Shown here in pieces: positions 1 through 10,401 of a stretch of DNA of 48,478 bases; position 1 is the first letter of the stretch, and each line of letters begins with the position of its first letter. Source of the DNA: Betaproteobacteria bacterium (lineage in GTDB: Bacteria > Pseudomonadota > Gammaproteobacteria > Burkholderiales > SG8-39); contig JADJPT010000029.1 in the NCBI GenBank assembly GCA_016713125.1, forward strand, positions 1 to 48,478. Direction: 5' to 3'. The notes under the pieces were generated by a model. The model made no database searches and was not told the origin of the DNA. It worked only from the letters and a program-made list of their open reading frames with translations. The position numbers were made by a program, and so were the translations under genes.

Positions 1-640
1 CGCCACTCGTGCAGGAGCGCCTGCCCGCCCTGGCGCGGCTCGCCGGGGGATCGGCGATCCGCAGGTGCGCGCACGCGGCACGCTCGGCGGATCGGTCGCC
101 AACAACGACCCGGCGGCCGACTATCCGGCCGCCTGCCTGGCCCTGGGCGCCACCCTCGAGACCGACCGGCGCAGCCTCGCCGCCGACGAGTTCTTCACGG
201 GTTTCTTCTCGACCGCGCTGGCGGCCGACGAGTTGCTGACGGCAGTGCGTTTTCCGCTGCCGTTGAAGGCGGCCTACATGAAGTTCGCCAATCCGGCCTC
301 GCGCTACGCGATGGCCGGCGTGTTCGTCGCGCAGTTCGGCGACGGCGTGCGTGTCGCCGTCACCGGCGCGGGCAGCGGCGGCGTGTTCCGCGCGCACGCA
401 CTGGAGCGCGCGCTGCAGGCGAGCTTCGCGCCCGAGTCCCTGGACGACGCGGTGCTCGACGCTGCGGAGATGATCTCCGACCTTCACGCCGGTTCCGCGT
501 ACCGCGCCCACCTGGTGCTGACCATGGCGCGTCGCGCGGTGGCCGCGTGCAACGGCGAGGTCCTGCATCGGCCGCTGCGCCACGGCGGCGCGCATGCCTA
601 CGAATCCCCGCAGCGGGCGTCGCCAGATGCGCAAGCCTGA
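1..640 (+). CDS. FAD-binding (medium) subunit of a xanthine dehydrogenase/CO dehydrogenase-family hydroxylase, 5' partial
   Basis: The C-terminal two thirds of a CoxM/CutM-type FAD subunit, which passes electrons from the molybdenum subunit through flavin. The hallmark GDPQVRARGTLGGSVANND and the following ADYPAA segment (bases 56-130) are the FAD_binding_5 signature; the rest matches the CO_deh_flav_C domain. The start lies before the window. Bases 3-50 are in a different frame (reading LPALARLAGG) from the rest. One G added to the GGGGG run at 45-49 joins them as LAGGIGDPQVR, so a homopolymer deletion is likely. It ends 14 bases inside the next gene, as expected for co-translated subunits. 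The [2Fe-2S] small subunit is not visible and may lie upstream. Confidence 0.85.
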   Translation, partial: ATRAGAPARPGAARRGIGDPQVRARGTLGGSVANNDPAADYPAACLALGATLETDRRSLAADEFFTGFFSTALAADELLTAVRFPLPLKAAYMKFANPASRYAMAGVFVAQFGDGVRVAVTGAGSGGVFRAHALERALQASFAPESLDDAVLDAAEMISDLHAGSAYRAHLVLTMARRAVAACNGEVLHRPLRHGGAHAYESPQRASPDAQA

Positions 641-2969
641 GTCCGCGGACGCCGCGCCGAAGCGCATCCTCAGCCAGCCGCTGCGGCGCAAGGAGGACGC
701 GCGCCTGCTGACCGGCGCGGGCCGCTTCGTCGACGACGTGTAGTTCGACAACATGCTGCACCTGGGTACGGTGCGCTCCCCGCATGCGCATGCGCGCATC
801 CTCGGCATGGACAAGGCCGCGGCGCTGGCGGTGCCCGGCGTGGTCGAAGTCGTGGTGCCCGGCGACTACCCGGAGCTGGACACCCCGATGCCCGGCCTGC
901 TCGAGCCCGGCACCCTGGTCAACCCCTATTGCGACCTGCACCTGGACAATCCGCACCATGTGCTGCCGCGCGGCAAGTCCACCCACCAGGGCGAGGCGGT
1001 GGCGATCGTCGTCGCCGAATCCCGCCATGCGGCGGCCCTCGGCGCGGCGGCGATGCAGGTGGAATACGAGCCGCTGCCCGCGGTGATGTCGGCCGAGGAG
1101 GCCATGGCGCCGGACGCCCCGCGCGTGCACGAGGCGAATCCCAACATCGTCGCCCACCTGAAGATGTCGGTCGGCGATGTGGAGGCCGCCTTCAGCGGCG
1201 CCGCCATCGTGTTCGAGGAGCGCCTGTACGCGCAGCGCGTGGCCTCGATGTCCATCGAGGGGCGCGGCGTGGTCGCCTCCTGGGATGCGCTGCGCGAGGA
1301 GATGACGGTCTGGGCGACGCACCAGCAGCCCTACCGGCTGCGCGACACGGTCGCGCGCCTGCTCGGCCTGCCGCAGGACAAGGTCAGGGTGCTGTCCGGA
1401 GATATCGGCGGCGCGTTCGGCGGCAAGGGCATGTGCCCCGAGGACCTGGTCGCCGCTGCGGTGTCGCGGCGGCGGCGCCGGCCGGTGAAATGGATCGAGT
1501 CGCGCTCGGAGAACTTCGTCGGCGCGCACGCGCGCGACCAGATCCACGACGTGCGCGTCGCCGCCGACCGCGACGGCAGGCTGCTGGCCCTGGACGTGAA
1601 GCTGATCAAGGACGTCGGCGCCTACAACCACTACGAGATGGTGCAGACGACCAACACCGTCAACCACATGCTGTCGCACTTCAAGGTGCCGGCGTTCCGC
1701 GCCGAAGGCTGGTGCGTCTCCACCAACAAGGTGCAGGTGCGGCCGACCCGCGGCGCCGGCCGCCCGGAAGCCTCGTTCGTGATGGATCGCGTGCTCGATT
1801 TCGTTGCCGCGCGCACCGGACTCGACCCGCTGGAGGTGCGGCTGCGCAATATCATCCCGGCCGCCGAGATGCCCTACAGCAACGGTCTGACTTACCGCGA
1901 CGGCGTGAAGATCACCTACGACGGCGGCGACTATCCGCACATGCTGCGCCTGGCCGCCGAGCGGTTCGACTATGCGGGCTGGCGCAGGCGCCAGGACGAG
2001 GCGCGCGCGCAGGGACGCATGATCGGCATCGGCATCTCGAGCAGCCTGGAGGCGGGCGGCGTCGGCCCCTGCGAGGGGGCGCGCATCAGCATCGACGAAG
2101 CCGGCCGGGTGAACGTGTTCATCGGCGTCAACTGCCACGGCCAGAGCCACGAGACGACCTTCGCCCAGGTGTGCGCCGAGTACCTGGGCGCCGGGTTCGA
2201 CAGCGTGCGCGTGGTGGGCGGCGACACGGCGCTGATGCGCATCGGTTACGGCACGGGCGCGAGCCGGGTGGGCGTCAACACCGGCAACGCCGTGATGCTG
2301 GCGTCGCTCGCACTTCGCGAGAAGGTGCGGCAGTTCGCCGCGCATGTTCTCGCCGTCGGGCCCGACCAGGTGCAGGTCGAGGGCGAGCGCGCGTTCGTCG
2401 CCGCCGACCCGGCGCGCGGACGCAGCTTCGCCGAGCTGGCGCGCGCGGCATCGGCCAATCGCGGCATGGCCAAACTGGGCGGCCCGATCCTGACCGCCAC
2501 CGAGTTCTACTACCCCGACACGGTCACCTGGTCGAGCTGCGTGCACATGGTGGCCGTGGAGGTCGACCCGGACACCGGCATCGTCGGCGTGCTGAAGTAC
2601 GTCATGTCGCACGACTGTGGCGTGCCGATGAACCCGATGGTGGTCGACGGCCAGCTGCAGGGCGGCACGGTGCAGGGCATCGGCGCGGCGCTCGGCGAGG
2701 AACTGATCTACGACGCGTCGGGCCAGTTGCTGACCGGCAGCTTCATGGATTACCCGATGCCGCGCGCGGCCGATGTGCCGCCCTTCGAGATCGAGCACCT
2801 GGTGTACCCGACGCCGCGCAATCCCCTCGGGGTGCGCGCGGCCGGCGAGGGCGGGCCGAACTCGCCGCCGGCGGCCTTCGCCGGCGCGGTCGAGGATGCG
2901 ACCGGCCGGCGCAAACGCGTGACCCGCATGCCGCTGACGCCGCAGCGGGTGTTCGAGTTGCTGCACTGA
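627..2969 (+). CDS. Molybdopterin-binding (large) subunit of a xanthine dehydrogenase-family hydroxylase, with in-frame TAG
   Basis: Binds the molybdenum cofactor and carries out the hydroxylation. The 780-codon frame is open except for a TAG at 741-743 (codon 39), in RFVDDV*FDNMLHLGTVRS, where homologues usually have Gln; CAG to TAG is one C-to-T change. The first ATG after the stop is at 753, so a shortened product is conceivable but would lack the conserved RKEDARLLTGAGRFVDD start. Visible motifs are GGAFGGKG (Moco loop), TRGAGRPEASF (the RGAGR loop, not the AYRCSFR loop of true form I CO dehydrogenase) and GEGGPNSPPAA with the catalytic Glu. It is therefore an aldehyde/xanthine/aromatic N-heterocycle type enzyme of unknown substrate. 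It follows the FAD subunit with overlap and depends on the Moco genes at 30-31 kb. Confidence 0.85.
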
Positions 2970-2971
2970 CT

Positions 2972-4003
2972 ATGGGCGAAAGCATGCAGGCGATCCGGGT
3001 GCCGCGCTTCGGCGGCGCCGAGGTGCTGGAGACCGCCGTCCTGCCGGTGCCGCGGCCGGGGCCGGGCGAGGTGCTGGTCCGCATCGCCTGCGCCGGGGTC
3101 AATTTCTCCGACGTGTACCGGCGCATGGGGCGGGTTCGCGAGGGGCACGCCCCGGATCTGCTGCCGCCCTACATCCCCGGCTCCGAGGGCGGCGGCGAGA
3201 TCGTCGCGCTCGGCGAGGGTGTTGTCGGCCTGCGCGCGGGAGAGCGCGTCGTCTATGGCCAGATGAACATCGGCAGCTATGCGGAGTACGCGGTGATTCC
3301 GGCCTGGCGCGCGGTGCGCGTTCCCGAAGGCATGCAGCTGGAGACCGCCGCGGCGGCGTACGTGCAGGGCTCGACCGCGTACTACCTCAGCCACTGGGTG
3401 CGTCAGCTCGGACCGGGGGACACCTGCCTGATCCAGGCGGGCGCCGGCGGCGTCGGCCAGAAGCTGGTGCAGTTCGCGAAGATGCTGGGTGCGCGCGTGC
3501 TGACCACGGTCGGCAGTCCGCAGAAGGCGGAACTGGTCAGGGCGCTCGGTGCGGATGTGGTCATTCCCTACCATGAGGTGGATTTCCGCGAGGCGGTCAT
3601 GGATGCCACGCAGGGCCGCGGCGTCGACGTGGTGTACGACGGCGTGGGTGCCACCACGATAGCGCGCAGCATCCGCAGCCTGCGACGCCGGGGGCTGTGC
3701 GTGCTGTTCGGCGTGGCCTCCGGTCCGGTGGACAGTGTGGGCACCCTCGATCTGGCCGAGGCCGGGTCGGTGTTCTTCACGCGTCCGCAACTGCGCCATT
3801 ACCTGGGCAGCGCGGAGGACATCCGGCGTGCCGCCGCGGCCTTGTTCGAGGCCATACAGGGCGGCCATCTGCGCGTCACGATCCACCGCATCTTCGAACT
3901 CGCCGCGGCTGCGCAGGCGCACCAGGCCATCGAGGCCCGCGAGACGCTGGGCAAGATACTGCTGCGTGTCGGCACGCAGACCGGAACGGGGGCGACATCG
4001 TGA
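2972..4003 (+). CDS. Zinc-independent quinone oxidoreductase / MDR-family alcohol dehydrogenase
   Basis: A 343-residue MDR protein. The N-terminal GroES-like domain reads GEVLVRIACAGVNFSDVYRR, and the Rossmann glycine motif AGAGGVGQ (about residue 150) binds NADPH. The zinc-ligand Cys/His set of alcohol dehydrogenases is absent and the VNFSDVY motif is typical of quinone reductases (QorA-like). ATG at 2972 follows the previous stop by two bases; an in-frame ATG at 2984 is an alternative start. The stop overlaps the next gene's GTG (GTGA), so it is translationally linked to the FAD oxidoreductase. Probable role: NADPH-dependent reduction of a quinone or enone intermediate in the same catabolic unit. 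Substrate unknown. Confidence 0.85.
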   Translation: MGESMQAIRVPRFGGAEVLETAVLPVPRPGPGEVLVRIACAGVNFSDVYRRMGRVREGHAPDLLPPYIPGSEGGGEIVALGEGVVGLRAGERVVYGQMNIGSYAEYAVIPAWRAVRVPEGMQLETAAAAYVQGSTAYYLSHWVRQLGPGDTCLIQAGAGGVGQKLVQFAKMLGARVLTTVGSPQKAELVRALGADVVIPYHEVDFREAVMDATQGRGVDVVYDGVGATTIARSIRSLRRRGLCVLFGVASGPVDSVGTLDLAEAGSVFFTRPQLRHYLGSAEDIRRAAAALFEAIQGGHLRVTIHRIFELAAAAQAHQAIEARETLGKILLRVGTQTGTGATS

Positions 4004-5262
4004 AGCGTCATGTGGTGGTGGTGGGTGCGGGCATCGTCGGCGCATGCTGCGCCGGGTGGCTGCAGCGCAAGGGCTTCGATGTCACGCTGATCGAGCGCGA
4101 CCGGCCGGGCGAGGCGACCTCGTTCGGCAATGCCGGTTCGCTTTCGCCGGCGGCCATATTGCCGGTGGCCATGCCGGGCATGCATCGCGACATTCCCGGT
4201 TGGCTGCTCGATCCGCTCGGGCCGCTGACGGTCCGCTGGTCCTACCTGCCGCGGGCGCTGCCCTGGCTGCTGCGCTTTCTGCTGCGCGCCAACACCAAGG
4301 CGATGTGGCACACCGGCAATTCGATGCGGCCGCTGCTGCGGGATCTGTATGCCTGCTACGAGCCTCTGGTGAAGAACGCGGGCGTGGAAGACCTGATCCG
4401 CCGCGTCGGCACGCTGTATGTCTACGATTCCGAGGCCGAGTTCGCGGCCAGCGCCCCGGTGGAACGGATGCGCCGCCAGGTCGGTGCGCGCATCGACGAC
4501 GTGACCCCGGCCGACATACAATGACTCGCGCCGGGCCTGGCCGATGGCTTTCGCTGGGGCACGCACGCTCCCGAGAACGGCTTCACGCTGAACCCGCATC
4601 GCCTGACCAAATCGATCGCCGAGCAGGTGGCGGTCGACGGCGGGAAGCTGCTGCAGGCCGAGGTGCGCTCGCTTGCGAACACGGCGGACGGCCGCGTGGT
4701 CGTGCGGACCGTTCGCGCCGGCACGGCAGGTTCGGAGCCCGACGAGATCGACGCGGACGCGGTCGTCGTCGCCGCCGGCGCCTGGTCGCACCGGCTGGCG
4801 GCCACCCTGGGGGACCGCATACCGCTGCAGACGCAGCGTGGCTACCACGTCACCGTCGCCAATCCGGGCGTCAACCCGACGCTGGTGGTGAACTGGGTGC
4901 GCCCGCGCATCTTCGCCTCGCCGATGGAAATCGGCATGCGCTTTGCCGGGACCGTGGAGATCGCAAGCCTGGAGGCCGCGCCGGACTGGCGCCGAGCCGA
5001 CGCCCTGCTCACGCTGGGCCGGCGCATGTATCCCGGCATGGATGTTGCTCAAGTTTCGCGCTGGATGGGCCACCGCCCATGCCTGCCGGATAGCCTGCCC
5101 GTGATCGGCAGATCGCCACGGGCGAGCAATGTGTTCTATGCCTTCGGGCATGGGCACGTGGGAATGTGCGGTGCTTCCGGCACCGGACGCACAATCGCCG
5201 AGCTTGTCGCCGGCGAGCAACCGCAGATCGACATCTCCCCGTTCGGCGTCGATCGTTTCTGA
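4000..5262 (+). CDS. DadA-like FAD-dependent D-amino-acid dehydrogenase/amine oxidase, with in-frame TGA
   Basis: A DAO-family flavoenzyme of 420 codons, the usual length of DadA-type proteins. The N-terminal dinucleotide fold VVVGAGIVGACCAGWLQRKG is followed by TLIERDRPGEATSFGNAGSLS. The C-terminal half has HRPCLPDSLPVIGRSP and YAFGHGHVGMCGASGTGR, typical of the FAD-binding end. TGA at 4522-4524 (codon 175) interrupts an otherwise open frame, and the text after it (LAPGLADGFRWGTHAPENGF) continues the family without a frame change. A CGA (Arg) or TGG (Trp) codon would read through. The GTG start overlaps the upstream TGA. Role inferred: oxidative deamination or dehydrogenation of an amino compound taken up with the adjacent Bug receptor. 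Confidence 0.82.
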
Positions 5263-5273
5263 GGGAATACACC

Positions 5274-6227
5274 ATGAAAAGAGTCCTCGCAGCATTCGCA
5301 CTCATCGCGTTCGGCGCCGCGGCATCCGCGCAGGAGTTTCCCTCGCGCCCCGTGCGCATCATCGTGCCATTCCCGCCCTCCGGGCCCGTGGATGTCGTCG
5401 GCCGCATCATCGCCGAGCGACTCTCGGCGCGCTGGAAGCAGCCGGTGATCGTCGACAACCGGCCGGGTGCCGGCACGGTGATCGGCACCGACGCCGTGGC
5501 CAAGGCGCCGGCCGACGGCCATACGATCCTGTTCGCGGTCACGGCGCATGCCGTGAACGCCACCCTGGTGCGCAAGCTTCCGTACGACACGCAGAAGGAT
5601 TTCGCGCCCATCGTGCTTGCCGCGACGGCGCCCAACATCCTGGCCGTGAATCCGAACCTGCCGGTGCGCAACGTGGCCGAGCTGATCGCCTACGCCCGCG
5701 CCAATCCCGGCAAGCTCAATGCCGGCTCGCACGGCAAGGGCAACACTTCGCACCTCGCGGCCGAGATGCTCAAGTCGGTGGCCAACATCGATTTCACCGT
5801 GGTGCACTACAAGGGCGCGCAGCCCGCGGCCACCGGCCTGATGGCCGGCGACGTGCAGTTCATGTTCGACACCGGCGCGGTGATACCGCATGCGCAGTCC
5901 GGCAAGGTGCGCATCATCGGGGTCGCCGGGCCGAAGCGTTCGCCGATCATGCCCGATGCGCCGACCCTGATCGAAGGCGGCCTGGCGGGCTTCGAGGTGG
6001 TGTCCTGGTACGGATTCTTCGCCCCGGCGGGTACGCCAGTGCCCGTGCTCGATGCGCTGAACCGCGGCATCAACGAAGCCCTGAGCGACCCGGAAGCCCG
6101 AGCGCGCATCGTGAAGTTCAACCTCGAGCCGATGGGCGGCACGCGTGACGAATTCGACCGCACCGTGCGCAGCCAGATCACGCGCTGGGCAGGCGTCATC
6201 AAGACCGCGGGCATCGAGCCGGATTGA
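5274..6227 (+). CDS. Bug/TctC-family tripartite tricarboxylate transporter substrate-binding protein
   Basis: A periplasmic solute receptor of 317 residues. The Sec signal peptide MKRVLAAFALIAFGAAASAQ has a probable cleavage after ASA, and the mature start FPSRPVRIIVPFPPSGPVDV is the standard Bug motif. VDNRPGAGTVIGTD, ADGHTIL and YKGAQPAATGLMAGDVQFMF are the conserved ligand-loop segments. ATG 5274 has GAGGG 8 bases upstream. No TctA/TctB membrane subunit is nearby, so it is an orphan receptor, common in Burkholderiales. It ends the operon of oxidative catabolic enzymes starting before base 1. The ligand is probably a small carboxylate but cannot be read from sequence. Confidence 0.92.
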   Translation: MKRVLAAFALIAFGAAASAQEFPSRPVRIIVPFPPSGPVDVVGRIIAERLSARWKQPVIVDNRPGAGTVIGTDAVAKAPADGHTILFAVTAHAVNATLVRKLPYDTQKDFAPIVLAATAPNILAVNPNLPVRNVAELIAYARANPGKLNAGSHGKGNTSHLAAEMLKSVANIDFTVVHYKGAQPAATGLMAGDVQFMFDTGAVIPHAQSGKVRIIGVAGPKRSPIMPDAPTLIEGGLAGFEVVSWYGFFAPAGTPVPVLDALNRGINEALSDPEARARIVKFNLEPMGGTRDEFDRTVRSQITRWAGVIKTAGIEPD

Positions 6228-6239
6228 GGTGCAGCTGAT

Positions 6240-6263
6240 CCCGCGACCCGATGTGGTCGCGGG
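6240..6263. terminator. Stem-loop between Bug gene and S4 gene
   Basis: A perfect 9-bp stem (CCCGCGACC at 6240-6248, GGTCGCGGG at 6255-6263) with a 6-base loop, 13 bases after the Bug stop codon. There is no T-tract on either strand, so it may protect the 3' end or terminate weakly rather than act as a classical intrinsic terminator. Confidence 0.45.
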
Positions 6264-6340
6264 TGTCCGCCCGGTTGGCGCGCATGGTCCGGTCGGCCAT
6301 CGGTGAATCGCGAAGGTGTCCGCAGGCGTAACATGCGCGC

Positions 6341-6559
6341 ATGACTACCGTGGAATTCGTACTGAGCAAGGAATATGTCGAGCTGTGCCAGCTGCTCAAG
6401 CTGGCCGGCATCGCCGACAGCGGCGGCATGGGCAAGCACATCGTCGCGGCGGGCGAGGTCAGCGTGGACGGCCGGCCCGAGAGCCGCAAGACGGCCAAGA
6501 TCCGCGCCGGTCAGAGCGTGCTATGCCGCGGCGTGACGATAAGCGTGAAGGCGCCCTGA
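6341..6559 (+). CDS. S4-domain RNA-binding protein (YbcJ-like)
   Basis: A 72-residue protein made up almost wholly of one S4 domain: EYVELCQLLKLAGIADSGGM, then VAAGEVSVDGRPESRKTAKI with the GxVxVNG-like turn that contacts RNA, and a final GQSV strand. Length and organisation match the stand-alone YbcJ/YaaA group of S4 proteins. Bound RNA is unknown. It sits two bases before slyX and may share its transcript. Confidence 0.85.
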   Translation: MTTVEFVLSKEYVELCQLLKLAGIADSGGMGKHIVAAGEVSVDGRPESRKTAKIRAGQSVLCRGVTISVKAP

Positions 6560-6561
6560 GC

Positions 6562-6795
6562 ATGGACGGCAGGGATGAGGCGCTGGAACTGCGCATCGTC
6601 GAGCTGGAGGCCAAGCTCGCGTTGTCCGAGGACCTGCAGGAGTCACTGAACCTGGCGCTGTACCGCCAGCAACAGCACATCGATCGCATCGAACGCGAAC
6701 TGCGCGCCCTGCGCGATCAGGTGGAGGCGGCGGGCGCCGCCTCCGAACCGGGTGCGCCGGCGTCGCTGCGCGACGAGATCCCGCCGCATTACTAG
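6562..6795 (+). CDS. slyX: SlyX family protein
   Basis: A 77-residue protein with a heptad-rich coiled coil (RIVELEAKLALSEDLQESLN, then HIDRIERELRALRDQVE) and the conserved C-terminal PPHY. Both are diagnostic of SlyX, a small protein of unknown biochemical role, often near slyD in enterics. The C-terminal PPHY is followed directly by TAG, so TAG is a normal stop in this genome. ATG at 6562 follows the S4 stop after two bases. Confidence 0.85.
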   Translation: MDGRDEALELRIVELEAKLALSEDLQESLNLALYRQQQHIDRIERELRALRDQVEAAGAASEPGAPASLRDEIPPHY

Positions 6796-6834
6796 GCGGC
6801 GGGCGCCCGCGCTGCGCGCCGGGTGCGGGGCGGC

Positions 6835-8359
<1,525 letters not shown>

Positions 8360-8694
8360 GGTTCTGTTTTTCCCGCGCGGCCATTCCGATGGACGCGCTC
8401 ATGCAACGATTGCGAAAAAGGCAGGCCGTCCGCAAGCGGAAACGGATCACTTCGCAACGCGGGATGTGTGCGCGCGAATCGGCAGGCCAAAACACCGGCA
8501 CCAACCGAATCGCAATCCTTGATGGGAAAGCCCGTGGGGGCTTGGCAGCAGGAACGCAGCAGGAAGAGTTGTAGCGTTCTTCCGGGGAGGTCAGGGACGA
8601 TGAACTAGGGCGACGCAGCGGGCCGGAAAAGCAGGCGGTTGTTGCGTCGCACAAACCGAACTATACGCGAGTCGCCGCAAATAGCCAAGCAAAA
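8360..8694 (-). promoter_or_regulatory. rhlE promoter and ~290-nt 5' leader
   Basis: This 335-base stretch has no gene. On the minus strand TTGGCT (8688-8683) and TATAGT (8665-8660) are separated by exactly 17 bases, a good sigma-70 promoter starting just after the DUF1653 stop. The start site would be near 8653, giving a leader of about 290 nt before the rhlE ATG. The leader contains a short stem (AAGCCC at 8528-8533 with GGGCTT at 8538-8543). Long leaders are known for cold-shock DEAD-box helicase genes, so post-transcriptional control is plausible but not shown. Confidence 0.55.
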
Positions 8695-8910
8695 TCAAAG
8701 CTCCGCTTCCAGGGGGGCGAAGCGCGGCAGGGTGCGGCCGTCGACCGTCACCTGTTCGGTGAACATGGCCAGCGGGCGCACCCACAGCCCGCGTTCGCCA
8801 TACAGCGGGCGGTAGACCACCAGCGCTTCGCGCGTTTCGGAGTGCGTGGCCACGCCGAGCACTTCGTAGCGCTTGCCCTTGTAGTGGCGGTAGGTGCCGG
8901 TGGCGAGCAT
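8695..8910 (-). CDS. DUF1653 domain-containing protein
   Basis: A 71-residue protein: TGTYRHYKGKRYEVLGVATH, then ETREALVVYRPLYGERGLWVRP and FTEQVTVDGRTLPRF. This is the full DUF1653 pattern, a small SH3-like beta domain of unknown function common in proteobacteria. AGGA lies a few bases upstream of the ATG. Probably a single-gene transcript; rhlE downstream has its own promoter. Confidence 0.88.
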   Translation of the reverse strand: MLATGTYRHYKGKRYEVLGVATHSETREALVVYRPLYGERGLWVRPLAMFTEQVTVDGRTLPRFAPLEAEL

Positions 8911-8994
8911 CGTGGATGTCCTGTGCGGGTCGGTTTGTCGGGGAACTGGGGATATCCAAGCTTAGCGCGGACAGGCACAGTGGCGGCATGGATG

Positions 8995-9501
8995 ATGAGC
9001 AAACGAACCCTGCCCGCGGTGGACGACGTGTACATTGCGCTGGGCACCACGATCAAGGTGGCCGGCAGCCAGGCCGCGTTCCGCGCCGTCGACCTCGATG
9101 CCGTGCTGGCGGTGGCCAGGGCGGGGCGCGCTGCCGGCGCCACGCGCGCCGGCGTGGTCAGCGCGATGGGTGCGAACGCGCGCTCGAGCGTGTTCTACAA
9201 CCGCGTGAAAGGCGAGATGGAGCTGGCCTTGTCGGGCCTGGGCTACGCGAGCCTGGTGTTCGCGCGGCCCTCGCTGCTGGCCGGCGACCGCGAATCGCTG
9301 GGCCAGCCGGGTCGCAGCGGCGAGAAGCTCGCGCTGCTGGCGATGCGCTTCGGCGCCTGGTTGCCGGCGAACTACCGGGCCATCGACGCGGGCCGCGTGG
9401 CCGGCGCGCTGCACGCGGCGGTCAGGCGCGGCGCGCCCGGCGTGCAGGTGCTGCTTTCGGGGCGGATGCAGGACTGGCGCGATCCGGCGCAGGACACTTG
9501 A
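8995..9501 (+). CDS. NAD(P)-binding Rossmann oxidoreductase, lacking the N-terminal cofactor motif
   Basis: Matches the C-terminal three quarters of atypical SDR / TIP30-like oxidoreductases: VDDVYIALGTTIKVAGSQAA, VVSAMGANARSSVFYNRVKG (with the YxxxK pair), LVFARPSLLAGDRESLGQPG, and YRAIDAGRVAGAL. In family members about 50-60 residues with the GxxGxxG nucleotide motif come before this. Here an ATG at 8995 gives 169 residues, and the bases before it (8911-8994) do not encode that part in any frame. It is therefore either a 5'-truncated pseudogene or an assembly deletion. It ends 13 bases before the PEP mutase-like gene. Confidence 0.65.
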   Translation: MSKRTLPAVDDVYIALGTTIKVAGSQAAFRAVDLDAVLAVARAGRAAGATRAGVVSAMGANARSSVFYNRVKGEMELALSGLGYASLVFARPSLLAGDRESLGQPGRSGEKLALLAMRFGAWLPANYRAIDAGRVAGALHAAVRRGAPGVQVLLSGRMQDWRDPAQDT

Positions 9502-9514
9502 AGCGGAGGAAGGC

Positions 9515-10330
9515 ATGAGCACACAGGCAGACAAGGCGCAGCGGTTCCAGGCCCTGCACGCGCGCAGCGGCGCGTTCGTGATCCCCAATCCCTGGGATGC
9601 GGGCTCGGCGAAGATCCTCGAACGTCTGGGCTACGAGGCGCTGGCGAGCACCAGCGCGGGCTACGCGTTCTCGCTGGGACGGCTCGACGGGCAGGTGGGC
9701 CGCGACGAGATGATCGAGCACTGCCGCCAGCTGTGCGCGGCCACCAGCCTGCCGGTCAGCGCCGACCTGGAGAACGGCTATGCCGAGGATCCGCAGGCGG
9801 CGGCGCAGACCCTGGTGCTGGGCGCCGAGGCGGGGCTGGTCGGCGGCTCGATCGAGGACTACAGCGGCGACCCGGCCAGGCCGATCTACGACTTCGCGCT
9901 GGCCGTTGAGCGCGTGCAGGCGGCCGTCGAGGCGGTGGCGAAGCTGCCGTTCAAGTTCATGTTCGCCGCGCGCGCCGAGAACCTGCTGCACGGCGTGAAC
10001 GACCTGGACGACACCATACGGCGCCTGCAGGCCTTCGAAGCGGTGGGCGCCGACGTGCTGTACGCGCCGGGCCTGAAGACGCTGGAGGAGGTTCGCCTGG
10101 TGTGCTCGGCGCTGGGCAAACCGGTGAACATCAACATGTCCGGCCTGCCGCAGGCCACGGTGGCGCAGATCGGCGCGGCGGGCGGGCGACGCATCAGCAC
10201 CGGCGGTGCGCTGGCGCGGGCTGCGCTGGGCGCGCTGCTGCGCGCCGGGCGCGAGATGCAGGACAGCGGCAGCTTCGCCTGGGCCGAGGGCGCGGCTTCG
10301 GGCGCGGAGTTGAAGAAGCTGCTGGGATGA
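9515..10330 (+). CDS. Isocitrate lyase/PEP mutase superfamily protein
   Basis: A TIM-barrel protein of 271 residues. AFVIPNPWDAGSAKILERLG starts the barrel; SADLENGYAEDP holds the Asp/Glu Mg2+-binding pair; GGSIEDYSGDP carries the next Mg2+ region; INMSGLPQATVAQIGAAGGR is near the end. The KKCGH catalytic loop of true isocitrate lyase is absent, so it belongs to the broad PEP mutase/carboxyvinyl-phosphonate group, often annotated oxaloacetate decarboxylase-like. Substrate unknown. It starts a compact run of four genes (PEP mutase-like, YHS lipoprotein, methyltransferase, ATP-grasp). Confidence 0.85.
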   Translation: MSTQADKAQRFQALHARSGAFVIPNPWDAGSAKILERLGYEALASTSAGYAFSLGRLDGQVGRDEMIEHCRQLCAATSLPVSADLENGYAEDPQAAAQTLVLGAEAGLVGGSIEDYSGDPARPIYDFALAVERVQAAVEAVAKLPFKFMFAARAENLLHGVNDLDDTIRRLQAFEAVGADVLYAPGLKTLEEVRLVCSALGKPVNINMSGLPQATVAQIGAAGGRRISTGGALARAALGALLRAGREMQDSGSFAWAEGAASGAELKKLLG

Positions 10331-10401
10331 TTCCGGCCTGTAAGGTGTTCACCCCCTGCAGCGACCACAGGTACACATACACGGCAACGAGGGGGCAGGG
10401 C

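Noticed and set aside
741..743. TAG read as an amino acid (amber recoding), given two in-frame TAGs at Gln positions
   Set aside because: TAG is used as an ordinary terminal stop at 6793, 24032, 29363 and 35351, and no recoding signal is visible.
360..2966. 868-codon open frame on the minus strand over the molybdopterin subunit (and many similar long antisense frames)
   Set aside because: High GC leaves the opposite strand open. The translations are Arg/His/Ala-rich without family motifs, while the plus strand carries clear domains.
4522..4524. TGA as selenocysteine in the DadA-like gene
   Set aside because: The family has no selenocysteine here, no SECIS-like hairpin is evident, and the FDH alpha subunit uses Cys, not Sec.
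6240..6263. Hairpins at 6240-6263 and 16933-16959 as classical intrinsic terminators
   Set aside because: The stems are perfect, but neither has a following T-tract on either strand, so I list them only as stem-loops at transcript ends.
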